A DNA stretch of 64,000 bases from Nonomuraea candida (GCF_000725485.1 NZ_JOAG01000018.1:62001-126000), one strand, 5' to 3'. Numbered from the stretch's first letter, positions 9,368-18,595 are shown. Numbers and translations: made by a program. The notes: generated from the letters alone by a model not told the origin.

Positions 9368-10160
9368 TGGTGGTCTGGGTGACGTAGTAGTGGCGCTTGA
9401 TCTGGTCGAAGTCGGTGGTCTCGCGGAAGGCGGGGATGGCGTAGAGCCGGCGGGCGTACGCCCACAGCGCCGGATAGTCGGTCAGCCGTCGCACCGAGCA
9501 CTTGAAGTGCGCGTAGTAGACCGCGTCGAACCTGGCCAGGGTCGTGTAGAGGCGCACGTCGCTGTCGGTGAGCGTGTCGAAGAGGAACTCCGACTCCGCC
9601 AGGCGCACCTCCAGGAGGTCGAGCGTGGTGAACACCCGGGCCACCGCCTCCTCGTAGACCTGCTGGTCACGGGAGAATCCGGCTTCGTAGACCGCGTTGT
9701 TGAGCCCGTGGTAGAGGCGGTCGTTCATGATGTCGATGTCGGGGCGCAGGCGCTCGGGATAGAGGTCGGGCGAGGTGCCCCACGACGTCTCCAGGTCGAG
9801 CGTGATCCGGGGGAAGTCGTTGGTGACGATCCGCTCGTCCCTGGTGTCCCAGACGCAGGGGACGGTGTAGCGGCCGGTGTAGCCCGGGTCGGTGGCGTGG
9901 TAGAGCTCCGACAGGTACTCCGGGTCGCCGCCGGGCACGCGCCAGCCCTTCTCGTCGCGGATGGGATCGACGATCGTGACGTCCAGCAGGTCCTCCAGGC
10001 CCAGCAGCTTGCGGACGATCAGCACGCGCTGTGCCCACGGGCAGGCGTAGGAGGCGTAGAGCCGGTAGCGGCCGGGCTCGGGCGGGCCGAGCCGGTCGGT
10101 GAACCGGTTCGGCTGCCGGACGAAGCGGCCATCGTCGGAGATCTCGCGGCTCAGCTTCAT
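9315..10160 (-). CDS. Glutathionyl-hydroquinone reductase-like GST family protein
   Basis: 281 residues from ATG at 10160. An N-terminal thioredoxin-like domain carries the cysteine motif YASYACPWAQR (as in YqjG/ECM4 xenologue reductases), followed by an all-helical GST C-terminal domain (DIDIMNDRLYHGLNNAVYEAG, then RLYTTLARFDAVYYAHFKC). Family enzymes reduce glutathionyl-hydroquinones; actinobacteria use mycothiol, so a mycothiol-conjugate substrate is plausible (inference). It lacks about 40 N-terminal residues found in E. coli YqjG. Divergent from an MBL-fold gene; a partial KstR-like site lies in the 45-base gap. Confidence 0.85.
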   Translation of the reverse strand: MKLSREISDDGRFVRQPNRFTDRLGPPEPGRYRLYASYACPWAQRVLIVRKLLGLEDLLDVTIVDPIRDEKGWRVPGGDPEYLSELYHATDPGYTGRYTVPCVWDTRDERIVTNDFPRITLDLETSWGTSPDLYPERLRPDIDIMNDRLYHGLNNAVYEAGFSRDQQVYEEAVARVFTTLDLLEVRLAESEFLFDTLTDSDVRLYTTLARFDAVYYAHFKCSVRRLTDYPALWAYARRLYAIPAFRETTDFDQIKRHYYVTQTTINPSRIVPVGPELDWSL

Positions 10161-10168
10161 GTCCCTAG

Positions 10169-10182
10169 TAGAACATGATTCG
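10169..10182. promoter_or_regulatory. Partial KstR-like site in the GST/MBL divergent promoter
   Basis: TAGAACATGATTCG matches the KstR consensus TnnAACnnGTTnnA at 6 of 8 fixed positions. A -10-like TATATT follows at 10193-10198, which would start transcription near the GTG at 10206. Weak on its own. Confidence 0.3.
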
Positions 10183-10205
10183 GGCGCCCACCTATATTCG
10201 GGCAT

Positions 10206-11264
10206 GTGGCGAAATTTGCGGTGACCCCCTCGAACGCGGCACAGCGGGAGGCATGGGTCGGCGGAGTGCTCCCCGAAGTCGAACGGGTGCGCCCCGGCGT
10301 CTGGTCCATCCCCGTGCCGATCCCGATCAACCCTCTCCGGTACGTGCTGGTCTACGCCCTGGAGCTGCCCGGCGGCGTGGCGATCATCGACGCCGGCTGG
10401 AACACCGACGAGGCGTACGACGCGCTCGTCGCGGGACTGGGGGTGGCCGGATACGCGATCACCGACGTCAAGGGCGTGCTCGTCACCCACATCCACCCCG
10501 ACCACTACGGACTGGCCGGCCGCATCAGGGAGAGCTCGGGAGCCTGGATCGGGCTGCACCCGGCCGACGCCCGCCTGGTGCGCGAGCGGTACGACGACGA
10601 GGCCATCGACTCCCTCGTCCAGCGGGAGCGGGCGCTGCTGGCCCGCTGCGGCGTCCCCGAGCTGACGCTGGACGAGCTGGCCGGCGCCTCCATGATGATC
10701 CGGCACATGGTCTCGATGGCCAGGCCCGACCGGCTCATCGAGGACGGCGACGACCTCGGCCTGCCCGGCTGGGACCTGCGGGCCCTGTGGACGCCCGGCC
10801 ACTCGCCGGGCCATCTCTGCTTCGTCTCGCCCGGGCGCCGGGTGCTCTTCTCCGGCGACCACGTGCTGGCGAGGATCACGCCCATCGTGGCCGTGCACCC
10901 GCAGTCGGGGCCGAACCCGCTGGCCGACTACCTGGACTCGCTGGCCTCCGTGCGCAAGCTGGAGGTGGACGAGGTGCTGCCCGCGCACGAGTACCGCTTC
11001 CTGGAGCTGGCCGAGCGGGTGGACGCCGTGATGGCCCACCACGACGACCGCCTGGCCGAGATCGAGCGGGTGGTGGGCGAGCTCGGCGGCGCGACGTGCT
11101 GGGACGTGGCCACCCGGTTGACGTGGTCGCGGCCGTGGGAGACGATCCCGCCGTTCATGCGGCGTTCGGCCAACAACGAGACGCTGGCTCACCTGGTCTG
11201 GCTGGAGGCCAAGGGGCGGGTGGTCAAAGAGGTGCGCGAGCCGGACCTGTGGCGGTTGCCCTGA
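10206..11264 (+). CDS. MBL-fold metallo-hydrolase
   Basis: 352 residues from GTG at 10206 (probably leaderless; an alternative GTG lies at 10221). The metallo-beta-lactamase metal motif THIHPDHYGLAGR is clear, with a later metal ligand His in TPGHSPGHLCF and Asp in FSGDHVL. The C-terminal region (LTWSRPWETIPPFMRRS) resembles the winged-helix tail of LACTB2-like hydrolases, which cleave thioesters, lactones or phosphodiesters. It is a close paralogue of the gene at 43104-44126. Proximity to steroid-type genes suggests hydrolysis of an acyl-CoA or lactone, not proven. Confidence 0.85.
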   Translation: MAKFAVTPSNAAQREAWVGGVLPEVERVRPGVWSIPVPIPINPLRYVLVYALELPGGVAIIDAGWNTDEAYDALVAGLGVAGYAITDVKGVLVTHIHPDHYGLAGRIRESSGAWIGLHPADARLVRERYDDEAIDSLVQRERALLARCGVPELTLDELAGASMMIRHMVSMARPDRLIEDGDDLGLPGWDLRALWTPGHSPGHLCFVSPGRRVLFSGDHVLARITPIVAVHPQSGPNPLADYLDSLASVRKLEVDEVLPAHEYRFLELAERVDAVMAHHDDRLAEIERVVGELGGATCWDVATRLTWSRPWETIPPFMRRSANNETLAHLVWLEAKGRVVKEVREPDLWRLP

Positions 11265-11284
11265 GGCGGTTATCGTACTCGTAC

Positions 11285-11298
11285 TAGAATGTTGTTCT
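11285..11298. promoter_or_regulatory. Irregular KstR-like inverted repeat before the SDR gene
   Basis: TAGAA (11285-11289) and TTCT (11295-11298) form arms like those of KstR sites, but the spacing is one base longer than canonical. It lies 18 bases before the SDR start at 11316. Low confidence. Confidence 0.25.
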
Positions 11299-11315
11299 CC
11301 TGCGCGGGAGGTTCG

Positions 11316-12188
11316 ATGCTTCGGTTCGATGACAGGGTCGCGATCATCACGGGGGCCGGGCACGGCCTCGGCAGGTCACACGCGCTCCTGCTGGCAGAGC
11401 GGGGCGCCAAGGTCGTCGTCAACGACCTCGGGGGCGCGCTCGACGGCACGGGCGCCTCCGCCGGGCCCGCCGCCGAGGTGGCCGAGCTCATCAGGCAGAA
11501 CGGCGGCCAGGCCGTCGCCAGCACGGACAACGTCGCCACGCCCGAGGGCGCCGAGGCCATCGTGCAGGCGGCCGTCGACGCGTTCGGCAAGGTCGACATC
11601 GTCGTCAACAACGCGGGCATCCTGCGGGACAAGTCGTTCGGCAAGATGACGGTCGAGGACTTCGACGGCGTGCTGGCCGTGCACGTACGCGGCTCCTACC
11701 TGGTCAGCCGGGCCGCCTACCCGCTGATGAAGGCCGCGGGCTACGGGCGGATCGTCAACACCTCCAGTCCGGCGGGACTGTTCGGCAACTTCGGCCAGGC
11801 CAACTACTCCACCGCCAAGATGGGCCTGGTCGGCCTGACCAAGACGCTCGGCATCGAGGGCGCGCGCAACGGCATCAAGGCCAACGCCATCGCCCCCGTG
11901 GCCTGGACCCGGATGACGGAGGCGCTGCTGCCGGCCGAGTTCGAGGCCAAGTTCACGCCGGAGCGGGTCAGCGCGCTGGTGGCGTGGCTCGTGCACGAGT
12001 CGTGCGAGGCGAGCGGCGAGGTCTTCACGGTCGGGGGCGGCCGGGTGGCGCGGGTCTTCGTGGCCGAGGGGCCGGGCTGGCGCGCCGACGACCTCACGCC
12101 CGAGTCGATCGCCGACAACTGGGAGGCGGTGATGGCCGAGCAGCCGTACGTGCTGACGGCCGGCGACTCGATGAAGGCGATGCTCTGA
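11316..12188 (+). CDS. SDR family dehydrogenase, (3R)-hydroxyacyl-CoA dehydrogenase type
   Basis: 290 residues from ATG at 11316, chosen for the GGGAGG five bases upstream; an ATG at 11289 lies in the promoter. The Rossmann motif GAGHGLGRSHA, NNAGI, and the catalytic Ser (TSSPAG) with YSTAK are present. The DLGGALDGTG insert and overall length match the dehydrogenase half of peroxisomal-type multifunctional enzyme 2 (17-beta-HSD4), which oxidises 3-hydroxyacyl-CoAs, including sterol side chains in actinobacteria. The C-terminal extension is typical of this subgroup. It may belong with the steroid genes elsewhere in the window (inference). Confidence 0.85.
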   Translation: MLRFDDRVAIITGAGHGLGRSHALLLAERGAKVVVNDLGGALDGTGASAGPAAEVAELIRQNGGQAVASTDNVATPEGAEAIVQAAVDAFGKVDIVVNNAGILRDKSFGKMTVEDFDGVLAVHVRGSYLVSRAAYPLMKAAGYGRIVNTSSPAGLFGNFGQANYSTAKMGLVGLTKTLGIEGARNGIKANAIAPVAWTRMTEALLPAEFEAKFTPERVSALVAWLVHESCEASGEVFTVGGGRVARVFVAEGPGWRADDLTPESIADNWEAVMAEQPYVLTAGDSMKAML

Positions 12189-12189
12189 T

Positions 12190-12226
12190 CACCGCCCTGT
12201 TCACCGCCCTGTTCGCCGCCCTGATC
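12190..12226. repeat. 12-bp tandem repeat at the SDR 3' end
   Basis: CACCGCCCTGTT-type units are repeated three times immediately after the SDR stop codon at 12188, in the short gap before a convergent gene. Confidence 0.65.
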
Positions 12227-12248
12227 ACCCACCTCTGACGCCCGTCTC

Positions 12249-13730
12249 CTACCCCTTGCTCGCCCCCGCCGCCGGGCATTCCACGTCCGCGGCGGGGACC
12301 ACCCCGTCCAGCAGGTACGCCCGCATCGTCTCGTTGGCGCACCGGTCGGCGCTGCCGTACGTGGTGTGCGTGTTTCCGGGCACCGAGACCAGCACCGAGT
12401 CCGGCAGGGCGTCCCTGACCGTCTGCACCTCTCCATAGGTGACGACGGGATCGCCGGTCGTCCCCACGACCATGATCGGCGGAAGCTGAGCGGGCGCCTC
12501 GTCGGGCCAGACGGCCCCCTCCCGCGGCTGCCAGCCCTGGCAGCGCAGATTGGTCCAGACCTGCCAGGCGCCGGTGACCGGCGCGTACTGCCGGGCGATC
12601 CGCGCCTGCTCGTGCAGGCTCCCGGGCTCGGGCCGGGAGGGGTTGTCGTTGCAGCCGATCACCAGGGCGGCGTCGCCGTACGCGCCGTCCTGGCCCTCCA
12701 TGGCGGCCGCGTCGTAGAGCGCCTGCCCGTCGCCGTGGAGGACGCCGGCCAGCGCGCCGCGCAGGCTCTGCCACGAGTCCGTGGAGTAGAGCAGGTTGAA
12801 GATGCCCGCCGCGGCGCCGGTGTCGTCGAGCGTGCCGCCCGTGACCTTGAGCGGCCGGCGGTCGAGGTCCTGGACGAGGTCGCGCAGCTTCGCCAGCGCC
12901 ACGTCCAGCTCGCGGCTGCCCAGGGGACAGTCGGGACGTCTCACGCAGTCCTCGGCGAACGTCTTGATCGCCAGGTCGGAGGCGCGGGAGCCGTCGACCT
13001 TCGGCTCTCCCGGCCCGCCGACGGGCATCGGGGCGTCCAGGACCATGCGGCCGACCCTGCCGGGGTAGTGCCAGGAGTAGACGGCGCCGAGGCCGCCGCC
13101 GTACGAGTAGCCGAGGTAGCTCAGCCGGTCGTCGCCCAGCGCCGCGCGCAGGAGGTCCAGGTCGTGAGCGGTCGCCTCGGTCGACAGGTGCGCCAGCAGG
13201 CCGCCGTGACGCCGCTCGCACGCCGCCGCGTGCTCGTCCCTGGCCGCGAGCAGGGCCTGGAGCTCGGCCTCGGTGTCCGGGGTCTGGTCCAGGGCGAGGT
13301 ACGGCGCGCGCCCGCCTCCCGGCGAGCAGTCCACCGGGGCGCTCTTCCCGACGCCGCGCGGGTCGAAGGCCACGATGTCGTAGCGGGCGCGCAGCGGGTT
13401 GAACGTCTCCTGGTCGGCGATCAGCGTCTCCACGCCGGAGACGCCGGGGCCTCCGTAGTTGACGACGAGCGAGCCGAGCCGCCGCTCGGGATAGCGCACC
13501 GGGAGCCGCGCGAGGGCCAGGTCGATCCGCGCGCCCCCGGGGGCGGCGTGGTCGACGGGGACCTCGATGCTCGCGCACTCGACGTCGAGCGTGCCGGGAC
13601 AGCGGGCCCAGGCGGGCGGCCGCACCTGTACGGCCGCCTCCGGCGGGGCGAGGAGGGCGGTGTAGCCCCACCACAACAGTCCGGCGGCGACCACGACGGA
13701 CAGGGCGATACGGGTGACGCGTCGGATCAA
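12249..13730 (-). CDS. Secreted alpha/beta hydrolase, tripeptidyl aminopeptidase (TAP) type
   Basis: 493 residues from TTG at 13730, which has GAGGAG upstream; an earlier TTG at 13784 has no ribosome site. An N-terminal signal anchor (RIALSVVVAAGLLWW) indicates export. The nucleophile elbow GYSYGG, the oxyanion region VNYGGPGVSG and the C-terminal TAP-like domain (MVVGTTGDPVVTY with catalytic Asp, GNTHTTYG with catalytic His) identify an S33 peptidase. Such enzymes trim tripeptides from secreted proteins or peptides. It diverges from the ROK regulator with an inverted repeat between them. Confidence 0.9.
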   Translation of the reverse strand: MIRRVTRIALSVVVAAGLLWWGYTALLAPPEAAVQVRPPAWARCPGTLDVECASIEVPVDHAAPGGARIDLALARLPVRYPERRLGSLVVNYGGPGVSGVETLIADQETFNPLRARYDIVAFDPRGVGKSAPVDCSPGGGRAPYLALDQTPDTEAELQALLAARDEHAAACERRHGGLLAHLSTEATAHDLDLLRAALGDDRLSYLGYSYGGGLGAVYSWHYPGRVGRMVLDAPMPVGGPGEPKVDGSRASDLAIKTFAEDCVRRPDCPLGSRELDVALAKLRDLVQDLDRRPLKVTGGTLDDTGAAAGIFNLLYSTDSWQSLRGALAGVLHGDGQALYDAAAMEGQDGAYGDAALVIGCNDNPSRPEPGSLHEQARIARQYAPVTGAWQVWTNLRCQGWQPREGAVWPDEAPAQLPPIMVVGTTGDPVVTYGEVQTVRDALPDSVLVSVPGNTHTTYGSADRCANETMRAYLLDGVVPAADVECPAAGASKG

Positions 13731-13780
13731 AGGAGGCTCCTCGCCCTGCGACAAGCGCCTAAATGTCAGGGAATTTAAGC

Positions 13781-13796
13781 ACAAAGGGCGCTTTGT
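13781..13796. promoter_or_regulatory. Inverted repeat between hydrolase and ROK gene
   Basis: ACAAAG (13781-13786), four bases GGCG, CTTTGT (13791-13796): a 6-bp perfect dyad in the divergent intergenic region. Candidate operator for the ROK regulator or for the hydrolase promoter. Confidence 0.4.
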
Positions 13797-13840
13797 TCGA
13801 TTTTCGGCGGAAGTTGGGCGAGTTTGGTCGATCCCCGCTC

Positions 13841-13869
13841 TTGATTTGCCGCATCGGTGATCTTATTGT
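13841..13869 (+). promoter_or_regulatory. Leaderless promoter of the ROK-sugar operon
   Basis: -35 TTGATT (13841-13846), 17-base spacer, -10 TATTGT (13864-13869). The start point would fall at about 13876, on the A of the ATG; no ribosome site precedes that ATG, supporting a leaderless transcript. Confidence 0.6.
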
Positions 13870-13875
13870 CGCGGC

Positions 13876-15033
13876 ATGACCCCCCAGCCGGGCTCCGCCG
13901 GCGACGTGCTGACACTCATCAGCGCGGGCTCCGCGACGACCCGTTCCGATCTGGCCAGGCTCACCGGCCTCGCCAGGTCCACGATCTCCCAGCGCGTGGA
14001 CGCGCTGATCGAGCGCGGGCTGGTCGAGGAGACCGAGAGCGGCGAGTCCACCGGCGGCCGCCCGCCGCGCCAGCTCCGCCTGCACACCGAGGACCACGCC
14101 TTCGCCGGCGTGGACCTGGGCGCCACGCACTGCCGGGTCGCGCTCATGGACATCAGCGGGAACGTGCTGGCCGAGTGCGAGGACTCCCTGCTGATCGGCG
14201 AGGGGCCCGAGAAGGTGCTCGCGCACGTGGACGAGCGGCTCGACCAGCTGCTCGGCCGGGCGGGGCGGCCCCGCAAGGCGCTGCGCGCCGTGGGGATCGG
14301 GGTGCCGGGGCCGGTGGAGTTCGCCACCGGGCGGCCCAACAACCCGCCGATCATGCCCGGCTGGAACGACTACCCCATCCCCGACTACTTCGAGGGCGTC
14401 GAGGTCCTGGTGGACAACGACGTCAACGTGATGGCGCTGGGCGAGCACCGGGGCGCCTTCTCCGGCGCCAAGCACCTGCTGTTCGTCAAGGTCGGCACCG
14501 GCATCGGCTGCGGCATCATGGCCGAGGGCAAGCTGCACAGGGGCGCCCAGGGCTCGGCCGGCGACATCGGGCACATCCGGGTCAGCGGCCACGAGGACGC
14601 CGGCTGCCGCTGCGGCAACAGCGCCTGCCTGGAGGCCGTGGCCGGCGGCGCCGCCATCGCGCGGCGGCTGACCGAGCTGGGCCTGCCCGCCGAGTCGGGG
14701 GCCGACGTCGTGGCGCTCGTCCAGGCCGGCAACACCCAGGCGCTGCGCCTGGTCAGGGAGGCCGGCCGGCTCATCGGCGAAGTGCTGGCCAGCCTGGTCA
14801 ACTTCTTCAACCCCGAGGTCATCGTCATCGGCGGCGCGCTGTCGCGGGTCCACGAGCACCTGCTGGCCGGGATCAGGGAGACGGTCTACCGCCGCTCGCT
14901 GCCGCTGGCCACGCACCACCTGTCGATCACGCCGAGCCGCACCGGCATCAACGCCGCCGCGCTCGGCGCCGGAATCCTCGCCATCGAGCACTACCTGTCG
15001 CCGGACAACATCAACCGCATCGTCAACGCCTGA
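13876..15033 (+). CDS. ROK family transcriptional regulator
   Basis: 385 residues. An N-terminal winged helix (SDLARLTGLARSTISQRVDAL) is followed by the sugar-kinase-like ROK domain (AGVDLGATHCRVALMD, GIGVPGPVEF) with the zinc-binding cysteine cluster CRCGNSACLEA. ROK repressors of this form (NagC/XylR type) release DNA on binding a sugar. It is the first gene of a six-gene run (regulator, ATPase, permease, binding protein, dehydrogenase, isomerase) and probably controls it. A 14-bp duplication spans its stop codon. Confidence 0.92.
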   Translation: MTPQPGSAGDVLTLISAGSATTRSDLARLTGLARSTISQRVDALIERGLVEETESGESTGGRPPRQLRLHTEDHAFAGVDLGATHCRVALMDISGNVLAECEDSLLIGEGPEKVLAHVDERLDQLLGRAGRPRKALRAVGIGVPGPVEFATGRPNNPPIMPGWNDYPIPDYFEGVEVLVDNDVNVMALGEHRGAFSGAKHLLFVKVGTGIGCGIMAEGKLHRGAQGSAGDIGHIRVSGHEDAGCRCGNSACLEAVAGGAAIARRLTELGLPAESGADVVALVQAGNTQALRLVREAGRLIGEVLASLVNFFNPEVIVIGGALSRVHEHLLAGIRETVYRRSLPLATHHLSITPSRTGINAAALGAGILAIEHYLSPDNINRIVNA

Positions 15034-15048
15034 ACGTCAACGCCTGAA
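15021..15048 (+). repeat. 14-bp tandem duplication across the ROK stop codon
   Basis: CGTCAACGCCTGAA occurs twice head to tail (15021-15034, 15035-15048). The TGA in the first copy is the ROK stop, so the second copy is a non-coding echo lying just before the next gene's ribosome site. Confidence 0.85.
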
Positions 15049-15060
15049 AGGGACGTCCCG

Positions 15061-16545
15061 ATGCTGGTCATGAAGGGCATCGTCAAGCAGTTCCCCGGCG
15101 TGCGCGCGCTGGACGGGGTCGACCTGGACGTACGGGCGGGCGAGGTGCACTGCCTGCTCGGCCAGAACGGCGCCGGCAAATCCACTCTCATCAAGGTGCT
15201 GGCCGGGGTGCACCAGCCGGACGAGGGCACCATCTCGTTCAACGGGGCCGAAGTGCGCCCCGGCAGCCCCAACGACGCCATCAAGCTCGGCTTCGCCACC
15301 ATCTACCAGGAGCTCGACCTGGTCGACGGGCTCAGCGTGGCCGAGAACATCTTTCTCGGCCACGAGCACGCCCGCCTGGGCTTCGTGAACAGGGCCGCGG
15401 GCAGGCGCGCCGCGCGCGAGGTGCTGGAGCGCCTGGGCCACCCGGAGATCCGCCCGTCGGTGGAGGTCGGGCGGCTGTCGCCGGCGGCCAAGCAGGTCGT
15501 CTCGATGGCCCGCGCGCTCTCCCACGACGCCCGCCTGATCATCATGGACGAGCCGTCGGCCGCGCTCGCCCACGACGAGGTGGCCAACCTCTTCCGCATC
15601 ATCCGCGAGCTCACCGCCCAGGGCGTGGCCGTGGTCTACATCTCCCACCGGCTGGAGGAGATCCGCGAGATCGGCGACCGGGTCACGGTGCTGAAGGACG
15701 GCCGCACGGTCGCCGTCGGCCTGCCCGCCCGCGACACGCCGACCACGCAGATCGTCTCGCTCATGACGGGCCGGAACGTCGAGTACGTCTTCCCGCCCAG
15801 GACCGGGCGGAAGGCGGGCGAGGAGGTGCTGCGCGTCGAGGGGCTGAGCGCGCCCGGGGTCTTCGCCGACGTGTCGTTCACCGTGCGGGCGGGCGAGATC
15901 GTGGGCCTGGCCGGGCTCGTCGGCTCGGGCCGCTCGGAGATCCTCGAAGCGGTGTACGGCGCCCGCCCCTTCTCCGGCCGCGTCCTGCTGGAGGGCCGTC
16001 CGGTGCGCCGCGGCGTGGTCGGCACGGTCAGGCGGGGCATGGGCCTGGCCCCCGAGGAGCGCAAGGCCCAGGCCCTGCTCCTCGACCAGAGCGTCACCTC
16101 CAACATCACGCTGGGCACCCTGCCGGAGTTCGCCAGGTTCGGCTGGATCGACAGGAAACGCGAGCGCAGCGAGGCCAAGCGGCTGTCGGAGCTGCTGGAC
16201 ATCCGCCCACCCGATCCCGAACGCCCGATCAGAACCCTCTCGGGCGGCAACCAGCAGAAGGCCGTGCTGGCCCGCTGGCTGCTCGGCGGGCGCAAGCTGC
16301 TCCTGCTCGACGAGCCCACCCGGGGCGTCGACGTGGGCGCCAGGGCCGAGCTGTACGCGGTCATCCACGACCTGGCCGAGCGGGGCATCGGCGTGCTGCT
16401 GGTCTCCAGCGAGGTGCCCGAGGTGCTGGGCCTGGCCGACCGGGTGCTGGTGCTGCGCGAGGGGAGCGTCATTCACGAGGGAGAGGCGGCCGAACTGGAC
16501 GAGCACCGCGTACTGGACATGATCATGAATGGGAGGGCGGCCTGA
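15061..16545 (+). CDS. Sugar ABC transporter ATP-binding protein (RbsA type, two NBDs)
   Basis: 494 residues with two nucleotide-binding domains. First NBD: Walker A GQNGAGKST (34-42), signature replaced by LSPAAKQ, Walker B LIIMDEPSAAL. Second NBD: degenerate Walker A (LAGLVGSGRSEI), signature TLSGGNQQKA, Walker B LLLLDEPTRGVD. This asymmetry is standard for the CUT2 (ribose/xylose/galactose) importer family. It energises the permease encoded next; the TGATG overlap at 16543-16547 couples their translation. Substrate: a monosaccharide or similar, unknown. Confidence 0.93.
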   Translation: MLVMKGIVKQFPGVRALDGVDLDVRAGEVHCLLGQNGAGKSTLIKVLAGVHQPDEGTISFNGAEVRPGSPNDAIKLGFATIYQELDLVDGLSVAENIFLGHEHARLGFVNRAAGRRAAREVLERLGHPEIRPSVEVGRLSPAAKQVVSMARALSHDARLIIMDEPSAALAHDEVANLFRIIRELTAQGVAVVYISHRLEEIREIGDRVTVLKDGRTVAVGLPARDTPTTQIVSLMTGRNVEYVFPPRTGRKAGEEVLRVEGLSAPGVFADVSFTVRAGEIVGLAGLVGSGRSEILEAVYGARPFSGRVLLEGRPVRRGVVGTVRRGMGLAPEERKAQALLLDQSVTSNITLGTLPEFARFGWIDRKRERSEAKRLSELLDIRPPDPERPIRTLSGGNQQKAVLARWLLGGRKLLLLDEPTRGVDVGARAELYAVIHDLAERGIGVLLVSSEVPEVLGLADRVLVLREGSVIHEGEAAELDEHRVLDMIMNGRAA

Positions 16546-17543
16546 TGGGCGAGCCCACGACGAAGGGGAAGACGGCCGCGCCGGCGCTGCCGTCGATCCG
16601 CGGGGTCGGTGAGATGCGTCATCTCGGCCTGCTGGGCGCGCTGGCGCTGCTGGTCGTCGTCGGGCTGGTCACCCGGCCGGAGAACTTCGCCACCGCCTCC
16701 AACATGGTCAGCATCCTGTCGCTGGCCGCCACGATCGGTGTGATCACGGTCGGGGCCACGTTCGTGATCATCGGCGGGGGCATCGACCTGTCGGTGGGCG
16801 CGGTGATGGCGCTGGCGAGCGTGTGGGCGACGACGCTGGCCACGCAGTCGTACGGGCCGGTGGTGATGGCGATCTGCGCGATCCTCGTCGGCACCGGGGC
16901 GGGGCTGGTCAACGGGTGGCTGATCGCCTACGGGCGGCTGGTGCCGTTCATCGCCACGCTGGCGATGCTGGTGGCGGCGCGGGGCCTGGCCCAGCGCATG
17001 TCCGACCGCAAGACCCAGCTCATCCAGGCGGAGAACTCCGCCATCGTGGAGCTGTCCACCACGCGCTGGCTGGGCATCCCGCTGCTGGTCTACATCTTCG
17101 CGCTGGTCGTGGTGCTGGGGTGGATCCTGCTCAACCGCACGACGTTCGGGCGGCGCACGTACGCGGTGGGCGGCAACCCCGAGGCGGCCCGGCTGGCCGG
17201 GATCGACGTGCGCAGGCACACGATGCTGCTGTACGCGCTGTCGGGCCTGTGCTGCGGCGTCGCCGCCATCCTGATCATGGCGCGCACGACGACGGGCTCG
17301 TCCACCCACGGCGACCTGTACGAGCTCGACGCCATCGCCGCCGTGATCATCGGCGGCACCCTGCTCACCGGAGGGCGAGGCACGATCATGGGCTCGATCC
17401 TGGGCCTGCTGATCTTCACCCTCATCACCAACCTGTTCATCCTCAACGGGCTCAACACCAGCGACCAGCTGATCGCCAAGGGCCTGATCATCGTCGTCGC
17501 CGTCCTTCTCCAGCGGCGGAACTTGAAGGAGAGAGCACCATGA
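16545..17543 (+). CDS. Sugar ABC transporter permease (CUT2 / RbsC type)
   Basis: 332 residues, about eight to ten hydrophobic segments, with the BPD_transp_2 family marks: GGGIDLSVGAVMALAS near residue 75 and AVGGNPEAARLAGIDVRR near 205, the cytoplasmic loop that contacts the ATPase. It overlaps the ATPase stop by one base and the binding-protein start by four (ATGA). It forms the membrane channel of the importer. Confidence 0.92.
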   Translation: MGEPTTKGKTAAPALPSIRGVGEMRHLGLLGALALLVVVGLVTRPENFATASNMVSILSLAATIGVITVGATFVIIGGGIDLSVGAVMALASVWATTLATQSYGPVVMAICAILVGTGAGLVNGWLIAYGRLVPFIATLAMLVAARGLAQRMSDRKTQLIQAENSAIVELSTTRWLGIPLLVYIFALVVVLGWILLNRTTFGRRTYAVGGNPEAARLAGIDVRRHTMLLYALSGLCCGVAAILIMARTTTGSSTHGDLYELDAIAAVIIGGTLLTGGRGTIMGSILGLLIFTLITNLFILNGLNTSDQLIAKGLIIVVAVLLQRRNLKERAP

Positions 17544-18595
17544 GTGACAACGTCGCGCGCAGGGGGTTCCTGGTCGGGGGGCTCGGCGGGGCCGCGCTGC
17601 TGGCGGCCGGCTGCACCAGCAACGAGCCCGCGGCCGCGCCCACCAGCGCGGCACCGGCGCCCGCCCCCGCGGCCAGTGGCAACGATCAGCCCGGCACCAA
17701 GGTGACGATCGGCTTCTCGGCGCCGGCGGCCGACCACGGCTGGATCGCGGCGATCGCCAAGAACGCCGAGGCCACCGCGAAGCAGTACACCGACGTGGAC
17801 TTCCGGCCGGTCGAGCCGACCAATGACATCAACCAGCAGATCTCCGCGGTGGAGTCGCTGATCGCGGCCAAGGTGAACGCGCTGGTGATCCTGCCCAACG
17901 ACGGCCAGCAGCTCAACCAGGTCGCGTTGCAGGCCACCGCGGCGGGCATCCCGGTCATCAACCTCGACCGCATTTTCCCCGACAAATTGGCATATCGGAC
18001 GTGGATCGGCGGCGACAACTACGGCATGGGCGTGGCCGCCGGGCACTTCATCGGCAAGCAGCTCAAGGACAAGGGCGTGGCCGACCCCGTGATCGTCGAG
18101 ATCCAGGGCATCGCCACGCTGCCGCTGACGCAGGACCGCAGCAAGGGCTTCGCCGACGCGCTGAAGACGTACGGGTTCAGCGTCACGGCCAAGCAGGACG
18201 CCAAGTTCACGGTCGAGACCGGCAACCAGGTGGCCACCTCGCTGCTGCAGGCGCACAAGAAGATCGACGCGCTCTGGAACCACGACGACGACCAGGGCGT
18301 CGGCGTGCTGGCGGCGATCAAGGAGGCCAACCGCACCGAGTTCGTCATGGTCGGCGGCGCCGGCTCGCTGAACGCGATGAAGGAGATCCAGTCCGGCACG
18401 TCCGTGCTGAAGGCCACGGTGACGTACTCGCCGACCATGGCCTCCTCGGCGATCAAGCTGGCGCGTCTGATAGCACAGGGGAAGGGCATGAGCGATCTGG
18501 TGGAAAACCAGGTTCCCCAGTCGATCACGCTCGCTTCCGAGACCATTACCAAGGAGAACGTCGAGAAGTACCTGGCGCTCGGCTTCGAATCCTGA
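17540..18595 (+). CDS. Sugar ABC transporter substrate-binding lipoprotein
   Basis: 351 residues. The N-terminus has a twin-arginine-like start (ARRGFLVGG) and a lipobox LLAAGC with the lipidated Cys at residue 25, then a Pro/Ala-rich tether. The body is the periplasmic-binding-protein 4 fold (KVTIGFSAPAADHGWIAAI, then VNALVILPNDGQQLNQVA), as in ribose/galactose-binding proteins. It delivers ligand to the permease encoded just before it. Possible Tat export is an inference from the two arginines. Confidence 0.92.
   Translation: MSDNVARRGFLVGGLGGAALLAAGCTSNEPAAAPTSAAPAPAPAASGNDQPGTKVTIGFSAPAADHGWIAAIAKNAEATAKQYTDVDFRPVEPTNDINQQISAVESLIAAKVNALVILPNDGQQLNQVALQATAAGIPVINLDRIFPDKLAYRTWIGGDNYGMGVAAGHFIGKQLKDKGVADPVIVEIQGIATLPLTQDRSKGFADALKTYGFSVTAKQDAKFTVETGNQVATSLLQAHKKIDALWNHDDDQGVGVLAAIKEANRTEFVMVGGAGSLNAMKEIQSGTSVLKATVTYSPTMASSAIKLARLIAQGKGMSDLVENQVPQSITLASETITKENVEKYLALGFES

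Noticed and set aside
13751..13765. ACAAGCGCCTA as a KstR2-type palindrome before the TAP hydrolase
   Set aside because: The right arm does not match, and no lipid gene is involved.
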